From NCBI GenBank assembly GCA_026874595.1, contig CM049311.1:45697676-45761675 (forward strand): a DNA stretch of 64,000 bases, given 5' to 3'. Under the pieces are notes generated by a model. That model was not told the origin of the DNA. It was given only the letters and a program-made list of their open reading frames with translations, and searched no databases. How positions within the stretch are numbered: position 1 is the first letter of the stretch; every line of letters starts with the position of its first letter. The stretch comes from Sipunculus nudus (Eukaryota > Annelida > Sipuncula > Golfingiida > Sipunculidae). Positions 1 to 11,282 of the stretch are shown in pieces. Made by a program: the position numbers and the translations under genes.

Positions 1-196
1 GTGGCCCAACTTACAACAATTTTGGCATGGTGTCCATCTCTTTATTTGCCTAGGGTTAAAACACTCATTTCTCAGCAGTGATTTGACTAATCCACCTGAA
101 ATGTTGCATATGTATACATCCTGGATAGCTTTCTCTTTCAAATAACAGGTGGCGCCACCTACAATCATGTTTACGTGGCATATCAGAAGCGGATCC

Positions 197-393
197 GGTG
201 TGTGTGTGTGTGTGTGTGGGGGGGGGGGGGGGTTCCAGAGGGTCGGGACCCCCCCCCCCCTTTTTTTTCGTCAGAAACAACGTTTTTAAGGGCTTCAGAC
301 AAAATTTTTCGGCCTGGACCCCAACTTTTCCAGACCTGGGGACCTTTTTTTGGGGTTTTCAATAGTCTTCCTGGGTTGGACCCCCCCCCCCCC
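197..393. repeat. Simple-sequence cluster: (GT)n, G15, C12, C13
   Basis: A (GT)n tract (197-217) runs directly into 15 G (218-232). It is followed after 16 bases by 12 C (249-260) with a T8 tail, and later by 13 C (381-393). The G and C runs could pair in one strand or form quadruplex structures, and such tracts are also error-prone in sequencing. No gene is supported here. Confidence 0.9.
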
Positions 394-743
394 TTTTCCT
401 AAATCCTGGATCCGCCCCTGCAGATATCCATGCTTCTATACAACACATCTCACTCTATTTCCCCTTGCCACTCAATCCATGCCTCCCTTCACCCGTCCCA
501 CTCTGATTTCGGCGGATAGGCCTACACGTAGTCGCTTGTCGACTACCCGTAATCTAGTTTGGTTAGTTAGTACTAAGTTGTAAGTTCATTTTCAAAATAA
601 TTATGGAAATTAATGAGTGTCACACTGAAATTGGAGCATACATTTATTTGCCGGCAAGGTAAATTTTCCCCGCCGGCAGTTAAACCTGTGGACTAAACTG
701 TCGGCAGAGTACCGGCAGTTTAGCCACATCCAACATTGTAACT

Positions 744-1142
744 ATGGTTGCTCAGGTTGCCTGGCACGTGGATAAACCTCGCACTGTCTGGTGGCCAACC
801 ATCTTTGCACACGGTTATCATTGCTATGGTTACGTCAACGGCAGGAGCGATGGCCGTGCGACTGGCGCAAATATCGGGATGATATTCTGGGAGAGTCCAT
901 TTTAACTGCAGGTGTCACTGGAAATGACCCTAGGTTCAGCGAGCCGGTGATAGGGGGCACTTACTGTCATTATGTCTGGACTTTCCCAGTCGGTTATCTG
1001 CGATGGTCAAAGCATCATACGTTCATACAATTACCGGCAGGTGGCAGTACCTGACGAAGGGGTAACACTTGAGCCGTGTGAATACAGTTGGCCTACTGGC
1101 GACTCTCACAAGCATTACCGGCTTCCTACCCATTCTTTTTAA
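744..1142 (+). pseudogene. GC-richer patch with a coding-like frame broken by three stops
   Basis: One frame starts at ATG 744-746 and reads to TAA 1140-1142, interrupted only by stops at 903-905, 945-947 and 948-950. The first block (53 codons) is rich in Gly, Trp and His and contains HGYHCYGYVNGRSDGR. The last block has about 60 codons and contains EGVTLEPCEYSWPTGDSHKHY. A second frame is also open over much of the patch (791-1054). The base composition is clearly richer in G+C than the surrounding AT-rich DNA. I do not recognise the family. It could be a decayed gene or retroelement piece, an exon pair around a very short intron, or chance openness caused by higher GC. Confidence is low. 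Confidence 0.25.
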
Positions 1143-4100
1143 GCTTAAACAAGTAATGACACATATAGTTAACGACAGACACAAAGCTGTAAGCTTTACA
1201 TCTGCTACAGTCGGTCTGTTGAGCATAAAGTCTTCATGGTGACTCACTGTTGTCTACTTTGATATACCATGATATACCTGTAATCACCTTCACTATGACC
1301 ACAGTCTGGATGTGTGTACCAGTAAAAAAATAAATATACACAGAATATTTATATCATTTAGCATTAAATGCAACCATATCTTTTCATTTTGTATGAACTG
1401 AATAATATTTTCATGTTAATTCCACATATGAATGGTAACTTTTTGTAATAATTATACCTTTCAGTTTTACACTGCACCAGCTGAATGGTTCCCGTTTGTC
1501 AGACATCTTGGTTAGCTGGATTGTGATACTTTCCCATACTGTTTAAAATTATTTTGGGCAAAAATCAGTCATCTGTCAAAATTTGTCGGGATGAGCTTAT
1601 TTTGGGGACATCTTAATCGTTTCATTATCGATTTGTATTTGTTTAATACTTAACTGAAATAATCCCAGAAAGATTAAGCCCTCTCAAGTTTTTTCGAATG
1701 TTTCTTGGTCGAGCTACAGGAAGCTGAACTTATTCATCTGGCAAAATAAACATACTAAGATTACAATCTCAGAAACGGCAAGAGCTAGCATCACTAAATG
1801 TTATGCAAATTTTAGGCACTTCACACATATTTGAAACTGAGGTATCGATGGCGCCACCTGCACCGACCTGTTTTTACGTTAGAAAAACATGTAATTTTTG
1901 CCTCCTTCAAGCAATACAACAATCTTTTTTATGCATGTTTCAAGCCGTATTGTTTAACATTTCACAAGAATGATTCTAGGATATAGGGTTCACTCAATTC
2001 TATAAGAACAGATCGGGTTCATTGATTTTTGGTGGAGGCATAGAAAGCTGAAGTTGGTCATGTGGCCAAGTATGCCTGTATCAAACTGAGGGCTGCAATC
2101 TGTTCCTGCAAAACTGCTGTTTCAAGTTTTTTAATGTTGTACAAACATGAATCTTAGGTGGTCATGATTCTCAGGTTTCCCATTGATTTGAGGTTGAATT
2201 GTTAGACTTTTTAAAGGATTGAGATACAAAACTGGTAGATAGTGAGCTCTGTTGGTATATAAGTAGAGCGGTAAAGGCAGTTTAAATATTTAGCTTCTAT
2301 GTTCAAATATGTGTAAGATAAATCCGTGAATTAAATATAACTTTCAATACGCATCTGTTATTATTCTAAACTTTTGGATGAAAAATATGAATATATCAGC
2401 TTGAAAAAGCGTTGTACCCAAATTCTTTTAGTTTAATTTTTTTTTTAAGTTTGTATAAACAGATTTGGCAACAGGCCAATATTTTGTCTACTTTGTCAAT
2501 AAGTTGACATAGTGTCAGATTTTGTTTTGGTATGGCAACTTACTAAGATTTTGTCTATATCTATAATTTTCTTTGGCAGCATGCCAACTATTAAAAAAAC
2601 CGGCTGGCCAAGTTTCAGTTTGTCTTTATAAATTGCTTTGGCAGGCTGAATACTGTTTCAGATTTGACATCAGACCGCGAGTCAGTGGAGTAGCTACACC
2701 TGGCACTTTAGCTACGCCGGACTTGGGAGGAACTGCCTTGGTAAGCTGGACTAGGTTTTGTTGAGGCAGTATGAATTGAGTGAAATCATTTCCAAAATGC
2801 AACAGGTGCGACCATTGTTTTTTTTTGCCTCGTAATCCGAGGTTGGCCATGGATCGTGCCAAGTTTGTTGGACCACTACCGAAGTGGTCTTTTCACTCTC
2901 AAGGTATTACTTTTTTGATCACCCACTGTCAAGGAAAATTACAAAAAAATGAACATAAGTCCCGATTAATATGTATGAAATTATACACCAGCACAATATG
3001 TAAAAAAGGTTGGTTATATTACAACAAGAGTCGCAGGTATAATTACTTGTACTTCGAATTCCTTTTGAAAATTTTGAATAAAATTATTATAATTAATATA
3101 AATAGTGAAAAATCTTCAGTCTTATAAAAAACACTGTTTTATCTTTATTTGTTGTTATAACAATTATATATTTGGGTGTGTAATGAGCTTTAATTCTATC
3201 GATCGTACAATTAGAATGAGAGACGTCCACGGCGGGCTAGCTAAATATGTTCCCAGGGATATCCAGAAATGATACCAGATTTGGTCCTACTGGTAAGACT
3301 GTATTCTGCTAGTTTATCGTGGTAACGTATGTTAATTATTTTCAATATAAATTGTAATATGCTATGTTCTACTTTTTCCTAGTTTTGCATAATGTCAATA
3401 ACAACGTTGAATTTATTGAACGATTTATGTAGTTATAATGTCACTCGAGACTGGTAACGCAGCCCGAAATGGTCTGTTAAATTCAGAAAGGACCAACAAA
3501 TAATACGGCACACAACTACTCCGGGTCATTTTACTATGAAACGAATCGTAGAAATTCTGGTGCACACATGTAGAAAATATTGCTAAAATAATAAAAAAAT
3601 GGAATAATAAAGTAGTTCCAATTAGTTCAGTCATTCAGGCAAACAGTCCGCCATGAAGTATTGGTGCTGTATATCTTGCCATATAACACATACATGCAAA
3701 CAAAACTTCCGTATTGATCTCCAAAATAATTTTTTTTAAATAAGAGTTCGACCCTTAATTGTCCTCCGTGTGTTCAAACGATTTTACCGACCATTGTTAT
3801 GGGCGTGATTCGTCACTCGTGAAGCTAGGCTTCCTCTCTGGCCCCCATACTGTGGACAGCATGCATAAACAAAATATTTGTTTCTATGTTGAATCCATTC
3901 TGTTTTAAGAATACATTTTGAATTTTGTTTTAGATTACAAGAGGTTACAATGATTAAATTGATTTATTGCTATAAAATTGTGGATGTTCATATTTTGAGA
4001 ATTCCTTACTTCAGAAGAGTATAAAACTGAGTTTTTTTTAACATGTATGGAATTGAATATAAATTTCAGTATCAAATTATAGTTAAGAAATAGTACCATA

Positions 4101-4770
4101 ATGCTATGATATTGTTCCTCCTTCAGCCAGCAACAGTGTGTATACCTGATTTAAAAAGGGCATTTTTATCAAATTTTTAATCAAGATTAATCATGTGCAT
4201 TCAACTGAAAACTCTAATGCACAAACTTTTGTTAACAGTGATCCAAGGAATAATTTAGAATAGGTCATCTTGTGGCCTTATGGATATTTTACTGATTCTA
4301 TCATAAATTTTCTTTTAAATTCAGTTAAAACATTTTATGAAGAAAAAAAAATAAAATATAAAAAAATTAATAAAGTTTGAGTATGCATAATTTGACATAG
4401 CTTGAGCCAAACTAAATGTGAATCATGATGTAACTTTTATTTTTGAATTTAAATATATTTTTATATTTTTATTTTAATGCTTATTTATTTAATTTGTAAA
4501 CATAAAAAATATTATAAATAAATTAGAATCTAATGCAAACATGTATTCATTATTCTTCTACCAAAATGGGTGTGCTGAAAAAATAGGGTTAATTGTAAAT
4601 TATTATAAATCATTATTTGCATGCCTCAGCAGTATATTGATCAGTTCAGTCATTTCATGTCTGTCCTTTTGTAAATATTTCATACGCTAATATCAAATAC
4701 GCTAAATTTTCAAGCGCAACAATATAACAAAAACTGAAATCTTTTGTTTTATTTTTCTGTCATAGGCAAA
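1143..4770. other. AT-rich stretch, no gene seen
   Basis: The sequence is AT-rich with many short A and T runs and frequent stops in all frames. I found no splice-bounded open frame, RNA gene or long repeat. A small open frame at 2780-3127 (115 codons, lysine- and asparagine-rich towards its end) has AT-driven composition and no recognisable motif. Confidence 0.5.
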
Positions 4771-4808
4771 TTAAGCTGACCGCCGTGAGCCATGGGTCCC
4801 TTGTTTTT
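4771..4808 (+). mobile_element. Orphan 3' end of the CATGGGTC dispersed repeat family
   Basis: The segment reads AGCTGACCGCCGTGAGCCAT followed by GGGTCCCTTGTTT. It matches the ends at 9272-9310 and 13666-13695. No matching GTCCGTCC-type start is visible upstream, so this is either a fragment or an old copy whose start has decayed. Confidence 0.5.
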
Positions 4809-5730
4809 CCATGGCCTGTCTGGAGCATTGAACACAAGTGCCTTAAAAGTTATATATACTTTCCATGGCAACTCTGGTTAATTTAGCAAAATGCTGATTT
4901 TACATAAATTGCTGTAACTATGTTGATTTTATACATTGGAATAAACTAGAAAAAACTAAAAAACTAGAAAATTTAAATATTTTCCTTATAGGTGCAGTAT
5001 TTTTACATTGTGTAATATGCGTTTTATGCTGTATGCACTTTATCCCCATATATTTTTCATTCTATCCATCCTTTAAAATTTAGCTTTCAATTTGATTTTG
5101 CTGAATTTACCAAGGTTGCTATTTAAACCATCATTTTTAGGCACTCGTGTTCATATATGCCGCAGATTTGATTCAACACCTTTAATTTTACCTGAAATTA
5201 ATAATACTTTAATGATGTCTAGTCTTATGATACTTTCATATCAAGTCTTCTGGATTCCGGTTTACTACTAGACAATGGGTGACACATTTTCGCTGCTTTG
5301 CCAGAGTAAAGTTTTCTTTTATTGCCCATGTGCAGCCGCCGCTAAGCCGAGTATCTTGTGCAGGGTATTTTTTGTTCATACTACAACCGAAAGGTGGCAG
5401 CACAGGAAACGAAAGGATATTCTTCCTGTATGTAACACCTGGGTGGGCCAGGTGGGACACTGACTTATGCTGCTGCTTGCGTTGCTCGTGTCTTAATGAG
5501 CCCTGCCACTGCCTGGCTCTGAACTCAATTTTGCCATGTGACTGATCATGTGACATATCACATGACCCAAGCCCACCGCTTCCCCTAAATTAATACCCGA
5601 TTATTACTAATCGTAACCAAAAAAAAAAAAAAAAAAAAAAAAGATAACATGTGTGACGGTACTGGCCACTGATGTCATATGTGGTTAATTTAATTATGTG
5701 GAATTTTATGTAATTATGTGATCATAGCAC
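4809..5730. other. No gene; contains an A24 tract
   Basis: AT-rich sequence, then a more balanced patch (5260-5560) with short open frames on both strands and no recognisable motif. A run of 24 A (5619-5642) could be the tail of a plus-strand retroposed copy, but no body was recognised upstream. Confidence 0.45.
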
Positions 5731-7700
5731 TGGGGTATGTATCACTGAAACCCTACCCGACGAAGTGATCTTGGGATATATATGACTGTTACCATAACTG
5801 GACAAACTGATCCAGCTGATACATATGTATGACTTTTATTGTAACTGGACTGGGCTTACTATTCCAGAGGGACATATGATTGTTACTGTAACTGGACTCG
5901 GCTAACTGTTCCTGGGGCATATATGACTGTTACTGTAACTGGACTCGGCTAACTGATCCTGGGGCATATATGACTGTTAATGTAACTGGAATCGGCTAAC
6001 TTATCCAGGGGCATATATGACTGTTACTGTAACTGGACTCGGCTAACTGTTCCTGGGGCATATATGACTGTTAATGTAACTGGACTCAGCGAACTGATCC
6101 AGGGGCAAATATGACTGTTACTGTAACTGGACTCGGCTAACTGTTACTGGGGCATATATGACTGTTACTGTAACTGGACTCGGCTAACTGATCCTGGGGC
6201 ATATATGACTGTTAATGTAACTGAACTCGGCTAACTATTCCAGGGGCATATATGACTGTTACTGTAACTGGACATGGCTAACTGTTCCTGGGGCATATAT
6301 GACTGTTAATGTAACTCGACTCGGCTAACTGATCCAGGGGCAAATATGACTGTTACTGTAACTGGACTCGGCTAACTGTTCCTGGGGCATATATGACTGT
6401 TACTGTAACTGGACTCGGCTAACTGATCCTGGGGCATATATGACTGTTAATGTAAGTGGACTCGGCTAACTGATCCAGGGGCATATATAACTGTTACTGT
6501 AACTAGACTCGGCTAACTGTTCCTGGGGCATATATGACTGTTAATGTAACTGGACTCGGCTAACTGATCCAGGGGCATATATGACTGTTAATGTAACTGG
6601 ACTCGGCTAACTGTTCCTGGGGCATATATGACTGTTAATGTAACTGGACTCGGCTAACTGTTCCTGGGGCATATATGACTGTAAATGTAACTGGACTCGG
6701 CTAACTGTTCCTGGGGCATATATGACTGTTACTGTAACTGGACTCGGCTAACTGATCCTGGGGCATATATGAATGTTACTGTAACTCGAATCGGCTTACT
6801 GATCCAGGGGCATATATGACTGTTAATGTAACTGGATACGGCTAACAGATCCAGGGGCATATATGACTTAACGTAAGTGGACTCGGCTAACTGATCCAGG
6901 GGCAAATATGACTGTTACTGTAACTGGACTCGGCTAACTGATCCAGGGGCATATATGACTGTTACTGTAACTGGACTCGGCTAACTGATCCAGGGGCAAA
7001 TATGACTGTTACTGTAACTCGACTCGGCTAACTGATCCAGGGGCAAATATGACTGTTATTGTAACTGGACTCGGCTGAATAATCCTGGGGCATATATGAC
7101 TGTCAAAGTAACTGGAATCGGCTAACTGATCCTGGGGCATATATGACTGTTTCTGTAACTGGACTCTGCCCACTGATCATGAGGCATATATGACTGTTAC
7201 TGAAACTGGACTCGGCTTACTGATTCTGGGGCATATATGACTGTTACTGTAACTGGACTCGGCTAACTGATCTTGGGGCACATATGACTGTTACTGTAAC
7301 TGGACTCGGCTAACTGATCCTGGGGCAAATATGACTGTTACTGTAACTGGACTCGGCTTACTGATCCAGGGGCATATATGACTGTTTATGTAACTCGACT
7401 CGGCTAACTGATCCAGGGGCAAATATGACTGTTATTGTAACTGGACTCGGCTGAATAATCCTGGGGCATATATGACTGTCAAAGTAACTGGACTCGGCCT
7501 ACTGATCATGAGGCAAATATGACTGTTACTGTAACTTGACTCGGCTTACTGATCCTGGGGCATATATGACTGTTACTGTAACTGGACTCGGCTAACTGAT
7601 CCTTGAGCATATATGACTGTTACTGTAACTGGACTCGGCTAACTGATCCTGGGGGTACAATGACTGTTACGTTAACTGGGCCTGACTAAATGAACCTTGG
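5731..7700. repeat. 47-bp minisatellite, about 41 units
   Basis: A tandem array with period 47, for example the GGGGCATA motif at 5914 and 5961. Each unit contains GGGGCATATATGACTGTTA and later AACTGGACTCGGCTAACTG. Units differ mostly by single substitutions (GATCC/GTTCC, CATATA/CAAATA). The first and last units are degenerate, as in arrays that decay from the edges. The unit length is not a multiple of 3 and no coding frame runs through it. Confidence 0.95.
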
Positions 7701-8118
7701 GTATTTAGGTATGTTACTTTTATTGGATGCAGTGAGAAAACTTTGGTCAGGCTCAAATGTTTTCTAAAAATCATAACTTCCTTTCGTGAATTATTGTGAA
7801 AGAAGAGTTTGACTAGTTTCTTAGTATTATATCGAACATAAACTGGAAGGAACCCGTCCTCAATCGAGACCGGGGCCGGCACATCCTCGGTATCTACTAG
7901 GAGATTATCCAGTCACGTGACCAAATACCAACTTCCGGGTTATATGACAACGTCAACTGACGGTAGCCTTGAGCTGATTATGCTTCCATCCATGAAAGCT
8001 TAATTTATATATGTGGTTTAACAATAAAGGAATTCCAGATTGTTTAAATAAACAAAACAAATTATTGACAGCATGTCTTGTGAAAATCGAATTATAACAA
8101 AGAATGTTTCATTTTTTG
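7701..8118. other. Short unique spacer, no gene
   Basis: Between the 47-bp array and the dispersed element. The only open frame of note (7667-7882, minus) overlaps the array end and has no motif. Confidence 0.5.
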
Positions 8119-8287
8119 GCTCAGCTGACCATAGGTCATCTGAGCTATAGTGTTCACCCTTTGTCCGTCGTCCGTCCGGCAGACTGTCTGTTCGTGAATA
8201 AGGCACAGAACGTAACCTTTTGATCTAGAAACTTCTAACTAGACATCAAAGTAGTTCCTTGGTAAATCTTCTTGCATACTCAAAAAT

Positions 8288-8302
8288 GGGTCACTGTGAC
8301 CT
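8288..8302. promoter_or_regulatory. IR3 nuclear-receptor-like site, one mismatch
   Basis: GGGTCA-CTG-TGACCT: two inverted half-sites separated by 3 bp, one base off AGGTCAnnnTGACCT. It lies inside dispersed copy A. This is a sequence match only; binding is not shown. Confidence 0.45.
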
Positions 8303-8821
8303 ATATTATGCGAGTCCCCGGATATTTGTGAGTTTTTAGCACTTAGAAAATCAGACTTGTGTTAGTGTTGTGGGCTGCAGAACATAAATTTTGCACTCAA
8401 CCCTAAGACTAAAACATTGTGCATTAACTGCACATATAACATTGTTACCATGCAAAAATTGATGAAAATCTGCCAAAATCTAAACTTCGGAACTATTGCC
8501 GACACAAATGCAAAATGTTAACATTTTTAGCTGTTGATATATGAAACTCATTAGATAAAATTTCTCTTTAATAATTGCATGGATCTTTTGAAAATCGGCA
8601 AGCTTTTTATTGATAATGGAAAGCCTTTTAAGGTGTAAAAATCACTTGGCACCATCAACACTTTCTTTACTTTTAACCCAATTTTCTATTGTATTTTTTT
8701 GTACTCAGAAATAACCACAGGAAAGTTTGTTTACAAGACACAAATAGTAATCGCTGACGTAGAAACGTTTAACCTTAATTCTAATCAGGTCCTTTGTAAG
8801 TCTCCAAGCATAACAAAAATT

Positions 8822-8836
8822 AGGTCACTGTGACCT
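8822..8836. promoter_or_regulatory. Perfect IR3 (consensus estrogen-response-element form)
   Basis: AGGTCA-CTG-TGACCT is an exact palindrome with a 3-bp spacer, identical to the consensus element bound by steroid-type nuclear receptors. It sits in the same internal context (followed by TATATTTTGCGAG) as the site at 8288-8302, so the two are internal duplicates within one dispersed element. Function is inferred from the motif only. Confidence 0.55.
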
Positions 8837-9310
8837 ATATTTTGCGAGTTATGTCTGTTTTTATGCGTTTTAAGCACTCCACCTGGACACTACCGAACGC
8901 CATCACTCACAATCGAGTGCGCCTTTCGGGGGTACCTTGGTGGTATGACCAAGCAATGGGGACGATTACACACCAAGGTCCCGCAGGTGCATTAGTCACT
9001 GGGCCTGGTTAACACCAGGATATAAAATGAAATGAAGCGTGTGATACTGCCTTGTCACAAAGCCGGAAACAGGAATGGAATTCCGCGTATGTAAATATAT
9101 ATTCTAAGATAAGCTAGCATTGAGAAATGGAGGCGGTTACTTCCAGCAATAAAAATGTTAAAAAAAACTTTAAAAAACCCTGAGCCATGGAGAGTGCCTA
9201 TATCAGTTATAATACCTTTATGTATAATCCATGTAAAATAAATAAGTTTATAATAACATTACAGACTGTTCAGGTGAGATGAGCGTCATGACCCACGGGT
9301 CACTTGTTTA

Positions 9311-11282
9311 CGGGACTTGTGATAATGTAAAATTGTTTTACTATCTCTTCAGAATACATCCTAAAATATAGAGCAAAAAAATATACCTGTTATTGTAGTT
9401 GGAACACATTGATAAAACATTATACACATTTGTGGAGTCTGACTGGGACTAGCAGCATATACCTCTTATCGAGTGGTCGATCTGTTAACCGAATTGCCTT
9501 TTTATTTTTACCCGTTCTAATAAATTCATTGCAACTTAACTTAGCTATATTATTATACTGCTTGCTATTATGCGTTATTTAAACAAATTAAATGTTTTAT
9601 AATTGATTTTATAATATTTAAATTAGATATATATATTCTTTATTTGATGTAAGAGTATAAGAGTATAAGAAAATGATCACGATTACTTTTCACAAAACTT
9701 TTGTTTTTTGTTTTTTTCAAACATCTATATACGTGGAATTCGAATTATAATGACGCAATGGATTTCAGTTAAGTGCAGTCCAACCGACATATAATTCCAG
9801 ATCTACACTGAGATGAAGGATTTTGATCTGGTCTTGTCCAGGCCTTGGGCCTAAGTCAGACCTGAACTGTACAGCTTAATTTAAACTGGTCAAGACCAGA
9901 TAGTGAAGTGAACTTAATCCCAGAACACAACCGCAGACAGGTTACTGTCATATGTTAAAGGTATTGTTCAGAAATCGGAGTAGCATATCTCGGTCAAGAT
10001 AATTTTTGGCGAAACAGGGATATAACTGAACTGAATATTTGAAAAAGGTGACATCCTAGACACACAGCGACCTGCTCAGCAGATTGTTATTACATTTGTT
10101 ACCAGATGGCGCTGAAAGATCATGTATTTTCTGATACTGGTATGTGGATACACGGCCTGACACGGGGTTATTTTTCCATTCTGGTGGGAAAATGAATAAG
10201 GATTAGAAGTATGTATTGCAGAAATGGTAAAATGTTATGAATGACCCCAAAAGTCTCAATCAAGATTAATCTTAGGGCTAATAATTCGGATTTGTAGGGA
10301 TGGTTATTAAAAAACCCACTGCCTCTCCCTATGAAATCAAGTTATTGATTTTTTAAGTATTATTTTATGATTATTATTCTTTTTCCTCATACAGATATTT
10401 ATTTACAAGAAACTCTACTTGTATGGGGACATTAAACTGTTCCATAAACATTGTTTTTATAAATGACCACACGACCGGTGCTGTATGGGTATAGTGTGGG
10501 TCTGTGTGGAGGGCCAGGTCTCCACCACAATCACTTGAGTGTTTTTTAACTGTGTCGGATGTGAATGTGTGTGAGTCACGTGTTTAATCAGCACTCAGGC
10601 GGATGAGTTTGAAGCAGGTGCGTGGAGCTATAAACCTCAGGGCTGCGGATTCCTACTCCAGATGGCTCTCATCAACGGTAGCCCAGGACTTACTGCTTGG
10701 TTTCACCCCTCCACCAGAGGTCGTTTCTACTCAAAACTCTTGAAGAATTCGATTCTGTGCAGTGTGAGCATGGTTTGTCTCCCACTTTAATCCGGGCTAC
10801 ACACTTACTACATTACATCTTCATATGATCAGCAATGTGCATATGTTATATTTTAAGTATTGTGTGATGTACATAATTTCTTAATGTTCAGGTAAATAAT
10901 ATCAAAATAAATTATGTATCTGATATATATACTTCATTTAGTTTACATGCCTTGTATAAACAGTTGTTATAACTAACACGAGTCACTCTCCATGGCTCGG
11001 ATGATATCGTTCGGTAGTCTGAAACATGTATAAAATTTTATGAATCTCCTGTCGGTGAAAATAAGAATTATTTATGAATTATAAATATATATCTGAGTTC
11101 GACATATTTAGCACCAAACTTTATTTTGGTAGAATGTAATAACATACGATGTTATAAAAAGTCTCTTGTGCACTTGTGCAGCATGAGATGAAGGCGATTT
11201 TTAAACATATAAATAGATTAATAGAATGATTCAAACTCGGTCAGTCCCATTAAAAACCTTTGCTCCCTGTATGTTTTTATTA
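9311..11282. other. No identified gene; one GC-richer patch
   Basis: AT-rich DNA with a more GC-rich patch at about 10480-10810, where two plus-strand frames of about 45-55 codons are open. Neither has a recognisable motif or convincing splice sites. The rest shows nothing beyond the short repeated block at 10983-11022. Confidence 0.45.
10983..11022 (+). repeat. Short dispersed repeat block (CACTCTCCATGGC type)
   Basis: CACTCTCCATGGCTCGGATG followed by a TCGTTCGGTAGTCT-like tail recurs with a few changes at 26231-26266. The core also occurs inverted at 9182-9199 inside copy A and in shortened form at 20845-20858. It is probably a conserved internal block of a dispersed family. Confidence 0.5.

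Larger units (their letters stand above)
8119..9310 (+). mobile_element. Dispersed repeat element, copy A (non-autonomous)
   Basis: The element starts with an imperfect 25-bp palindrome (8120-8144; core TGACC-ATA-GGTCA, 10 of 11 stem positions matching). This is followed by TTGTCCGTCGTCCGTCCGGC. It ends with GAGCGTCATGACCCACGGGT CACTTGTTT at 9281-9310. The same start and end designs recur at 11283 and 13666-13695, and a reverse-oriented start lies near 21003-21056. Two internal inverted GGTCA repeats are present (8288-8302 and 8822-8836). No protein-coding frame is visible, so mobilisation would need proteins from elsewhere. The exact termini and the transposition class are not established. 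Confidence 0.55.

Noticed and set aside
3595-3700. Promoter or origin in the AT-rich segments
   Set aside because: AT-rich words and TATA-like strings are expected at this composition; no coordinated signal was found.
5731-7700. CRISPR-like array
   Set aside because: Units are contiguous with no unique spacers, and the context is eukaryotic; the same holds for the other arrays.
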